This document shows positions 61,728-64,000 of a DNA stretch of 64,000 nt, in pieces. Numbering within the stretch: the stretch's first letter is position 1; every line of letters begins with the position of its first letter. The stretch lies in NCBI GenBank assembly GCA_040757595.1, contig JBFLWP010000003.1:224166-288165 (forward strand), given 5' to 3'. Made by a program: the position numbers and the translations under genes. This stretch comes from Nitrospirota bacterium. GTDB lineage: Bacteria; Nitrospirota; Nitrospiria; Nitrospirales; Nitrospiraceae. A model generated the notes under the pieces. The model was not told the DNA's origin and ran no database searches. It saw only the letters and a list, made by a program, of their open reading frames with translations.

Positions 61728-63837
61728 TGTGACCGGTTCCGGACTGGGCGGACGACGCCCCGGCTCCCGTCAGACGCTCGATGACGTCCTTCAGGTTGCC
61801 GGTCTTCATCGCCTCCTCCATCGCGCCCTTGGCCTGCTCGATGCCCTCGTTGGCGACTTCGATCGTGATGACCGTCGCCCCGACCTTCTCCGCGTGCTTC
61901 TGGATCAGCGCGCGGGTGCAATCGCGCATGAAGCCGGGCGGCACGCGGTCGAGCCGGGCCTGGGCCTCTGGAGTCCACGTGTAGGGGGCGGGTGAGGACA
62001 TGGAGCCACCTCCGTGTTCGCCGGAACCGTTGACATGGCCATTCCCTTCGCCGAGCAGGGCTTCCGCCGCAGCCGACGTGCCGGCGCCCTTGTTGGCGAA
62101 GATCGGGGTGTAGTCCTCGGCCGCTGCTTCCTTGATCATCGGCGCTGCGAACTCGAGCGTGATCGTGGTCATACCAAGCTTTCTGGCGCTCTTTTCGATC
62201 TTGGCCTTGGCACGACGCCGCTGGAAGCCGGCCGGCACGGCCCGGATGGCTTCCTTGGCGTCCTTGGTCCACTGCATCGGGACGTCGTCGTAGGCCAGCT
62301 CGGTCTCCAGCGTCCCTTCGGCCTTGGCCGCCGCCTCGAAGATGCCCTTGTCCACCTGCCTGAAGCGACCGCCCTCGGCTCCGCAGACCGGGCACTTGAC
62401 CGGCGTGTCGCCCTTCCCGACGTAGCCGCAGCCGTCGCAGACGAAGTAGGTCTGGTTCATCCGGTCCAGGTAGGCCTGCATGCCGGGGCTGACCGCCGGC
62501 GCGGGCTTCTCCTCCACGATCCGGGTCATCATGCCGCTGAGCGTGGAGCCCATGAGGTCCTTGGCCACGGCGTCGTCCGCCTGCATCTTGTTGCGGTCGA
62601 TCCCCGCCGCGTCCAGGCTGCCGCCCAGCGCCTTCATGGCTTCCAGGGCGCCCTTGGGCAGGATGTGGCCGACGGCGGCGTCCACGACCGAGTTGCTGAT
62701 GATCGTGTGCCCCTTCTCGATCGCGTACCGGTGGATCGCGGTCTTGGCCACCCCGCGGGCGAACACGGGAATCCTTTCCATCCGCGCCAGGGCCTCCTCG
62801 GTCCAGGCGATCGTGTACTCGGCCTGCGTGTCGATGGGCGGGGTGTACTTGCGATTGGAGATCAGGATGTTGCACGGGGCGGCCCGGAGCAGGTTTTCCG
62901 TGTTGCTGCCGATGTCCATGTCCTCGTCGCTGTGCACGCCGATGCGGCCGACGATGAGCAGCCACGGCTGCTCCTTGCGGACGTACTGGATGACCTTCTC
63001 GAACGCCTTTCCGTCCAGCAGGGTGGTCTTGATGTCGGTCTGCTCGGCCTGGGCGACCTCCCGGGAGATGTCCAGGTGGGACTGGTAGATCTTGGCCAGG
63101 CCGCTGTCGATGATCTCCTCGTGCAGCTTCTCCTGTTCCTTGAAGCGGAAGACCTTGCCGGCCTCCTCGTTCAGCACCCCGGCGATGCTGTGGAACGCCG
63201 CGTAATGGAAGTAGGGGTCGAAGGCGGAGATGGCTTCGACCGGCATGTTCAGGGCCTTGCCCAGGCTCAGGCCGGTCATCAGCCCGCCGAACGAATAGGC
63301 GCTCCCGTCCACCGCCACGACGATCTTGCCGGTCGGCACGGGGCTGGTGTTCTTGACGATGAGCATGTCGGAGGTCCGCACGCGCCGCACCACCCGCTCG
63401 GTGTTGCTGCCGATGACGCTGTCCTTGACCGCGCCCACTCCGAGCGCGCCCATGATGACGAGGTCGTACGCGTTGGCATTGATGTCCTCGGCCAGCACCT
63501 TCCAGTTGCGTCCCTCCAGCGAGCGCCGCTCGAGCGGGAGGTTGGCCTCGGTGCATTTCTTGTCGACGAAGTCCAGGTAGGAGTCCGTGATGATCTGCAA
63601 CCCGCGGGTGATGAGGGAGTCGTGGATCTGGCGCTGCCGGTCCAGCTCCTTTTCGTCGTGGTATTCCTCCGGCAGGCCGGCCTCCATCTGTTTGAACCGT
63701 TTATCGTGCATCTTGGCGGCATAGACGTGGCTGCCGACGATCTTGGAGCCGAACATCTTGGCCAGCCGGACTCCCAGGTCGACGGCGGTATTCGAATAGT
63801 CCGAATTGTCGACCGGGACATAAATGGTCTTGTACAT
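61720..63837 (-). CDS. Tandem universal stress protein with three PCP_red domains and a rubredoxin-like site
   Basis: A 705-residue protein. USP domain 1 covers residues 1-162, with the ATP-type loop GALGVGAVKDSVIGSN. USP domain 2 covers 171-327, with GRIGVHSDEDMDIGSN. PCP_red 1 is at 344-395 (AWTEEALARMERIPVFARG). A rubredoxin-like pair, C467/C470 and C482/C485, follows. PCP_red 2 is at 523-570 and PCP_red 3 at 621-668 (WTPEAQARLDRVPPGFMRDC). AAGGAGG precedes the ATG. Inference: a nucleotide-responsive partner of the radical SAM enzyme, perhaps bringing it electrons or substrate. Confidence 0.88.
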   Translation of the reverse strand: MYKTIYVPVDNSDYSNTAVDLGVRLAKMFGSKIVGSHVYAAKMHDKRFKQMEAGLPEEYHDEKELDRQRQIHDSLITRGLQIITDSYLDFVDKKCTEANLPLERRSLEGRNWKVLAEDINANAYDLVIMGALGVGAVKDSVIGSNTERVVRRVRTSDMLIVKNTSPVPTGKIVVAVDGSAYSFGGLMTGLSLGKALNMPVEAISAFDPYFHYAAFHSIAGVLNEEAGKVFRFKEQEKLHEEIIDSGLAKIYQSHLDISREVAQAEQTDIKTTLLDGKAFEKVIQYVRKEQPWLLIVGRIGVHSDEDMDIGSNTENLLRAAPCNILISNRKYTPPIDTQAEYTIAWTEEALARMERIPVFARGVAKTAIHRYAIEKGHTIISNSVVDAAVGHILPKGALEAMKALGGSLDAAGIDRNKMQADDAVAKDLMGSTLSGMMTRIVEEKPAPAVSPGMQAYLDRMNQTYFVCDGCGYVGKGDTPVKCPVCGAEGGRFRQVDKGIFEAAAKAEGTLETELAYDDVPMQWTKDAKEAIRAVPAGFQRRRAKAKIEKSARKLGMTTITLEFAAPMIKEAAAEDYTPIFANKGAGTSAAAEALLGEGNGHVNGSGEHGGGSMSSPAPYTWTPEAQARLDRVPPGFMRDCTRALIQKHAEKVGATVITIEVANEGIEQAKGAMEEAMKTGNLKDVIERLTGAGASSAQSGTGHNG

Positions 63838-63939
63838 CTGACAGGCCTCCTTACCCGCCCCTCCGGCCTCCCGCGCAGACGGGGAAATCGTCAAGAAATC
63901 TCGATGATTCCGACGGAGCAGGGGCTAACAAGAGCGAGC

Positions 63940-63969
63940 ATGATAGCACCGCAAAAGGGGGGAATGCAA
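63940..63969 (-). promoter_or_regulatory. Candidate sigma-70 promoter of the USP-radical SAM operon
   Basis: On the minus strand: TTGCAT, an 18-base spacer, TATCAT. The leader to the ATG at 63837 would be about 95 bases. Confidence 0.45.
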
Positions 63970-64000
63970 GCAAGGATATGGGGGGGTTAGCGGGTGGGGG

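Overview
The window is about 66% GC, almost fully coding, and comes from a Gram-negative (diderm) bacterium: it has lpxC, lolA, lipoprotein signal peptides and periplasmic c-type cytochromes. My best guess is Nitrospirota (Nitrospira-like). The reasons are the radical-SAM heme-type enzyme and universal-stress protein that both carry PCP_red domains, the Lar genes, the many two-component genes and the style of the intergenic repeats. No rRNA, tRNA or CRISPR array was seen.

Layout. 1-2418: end of glyA, nrdR, then a two-component pair whose kinase has an N-terminal NAD-type Rossmann domain. 2419-5801: a decayed sulfite-oxidase-like fragment, lpxC behind a textbook sigma-54 promoter, a gene relic, a small lipoprotein and a phosphatase. 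5820-19958: mostly housekeeping and orphan genes (beta-propeller lipoprotein, a 244-bp MITE-like element, lipocalin-like protein, LON-domain protein, ABC exporter, SirB1-like protein, MarR-cytochrome-MBL operon, truD, and a split arginine dihydrolase / ornithine cyclodeaminase pair). 20082-37510: a sensory region with a Cache protein, a large hybrid kinase, a LuxR regulator, a globin, a response regulator and a full chemotaxis set (MCP-like, cheY, cheA, cheW, MCP, cheR, cheD, cheB), with no flagellar genes in view. 37647-48857: gpsA, larB, larC, two cation transporters, pdxA, rsmA, ftsK, lolA. 48956-59493: two consecutive minus-strand operons. Each is preceded by a consensus sigma-54 promoter, and each has TGTATC/GATACA inverted repeats about 80-145 bp upstream of it. 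They encode two multidomain sensor kinases, a response regulator, two small membrane proteins, a hydrolase, a large di-heme cytochrome and a secreted protein. 59732-63837: a CopD-like membrane protein, a radical SAM/SPASM enzyme and a two-domain universal stress protein with three PCP_red domains and a rubredoxin-like site.

The signals I rate highest are: (1) the paired sigma-54 operons with a shared upstream motif, plus a third sigma-54 promoter in front of lpxC; (2) the PCP_red / universal-stress / rubredoxin / radical-SAM module; (3) a family of short imperfect repeat arrays, often in head-to-head arrangement, that fill gaps between genes and also extend in frame into CheA, CheB and CheD; (4) the MITE-like element; (5) the NAD-domain histidine kinase.

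All family assignments rest on motif recognition by eye. No alignment or search was run.
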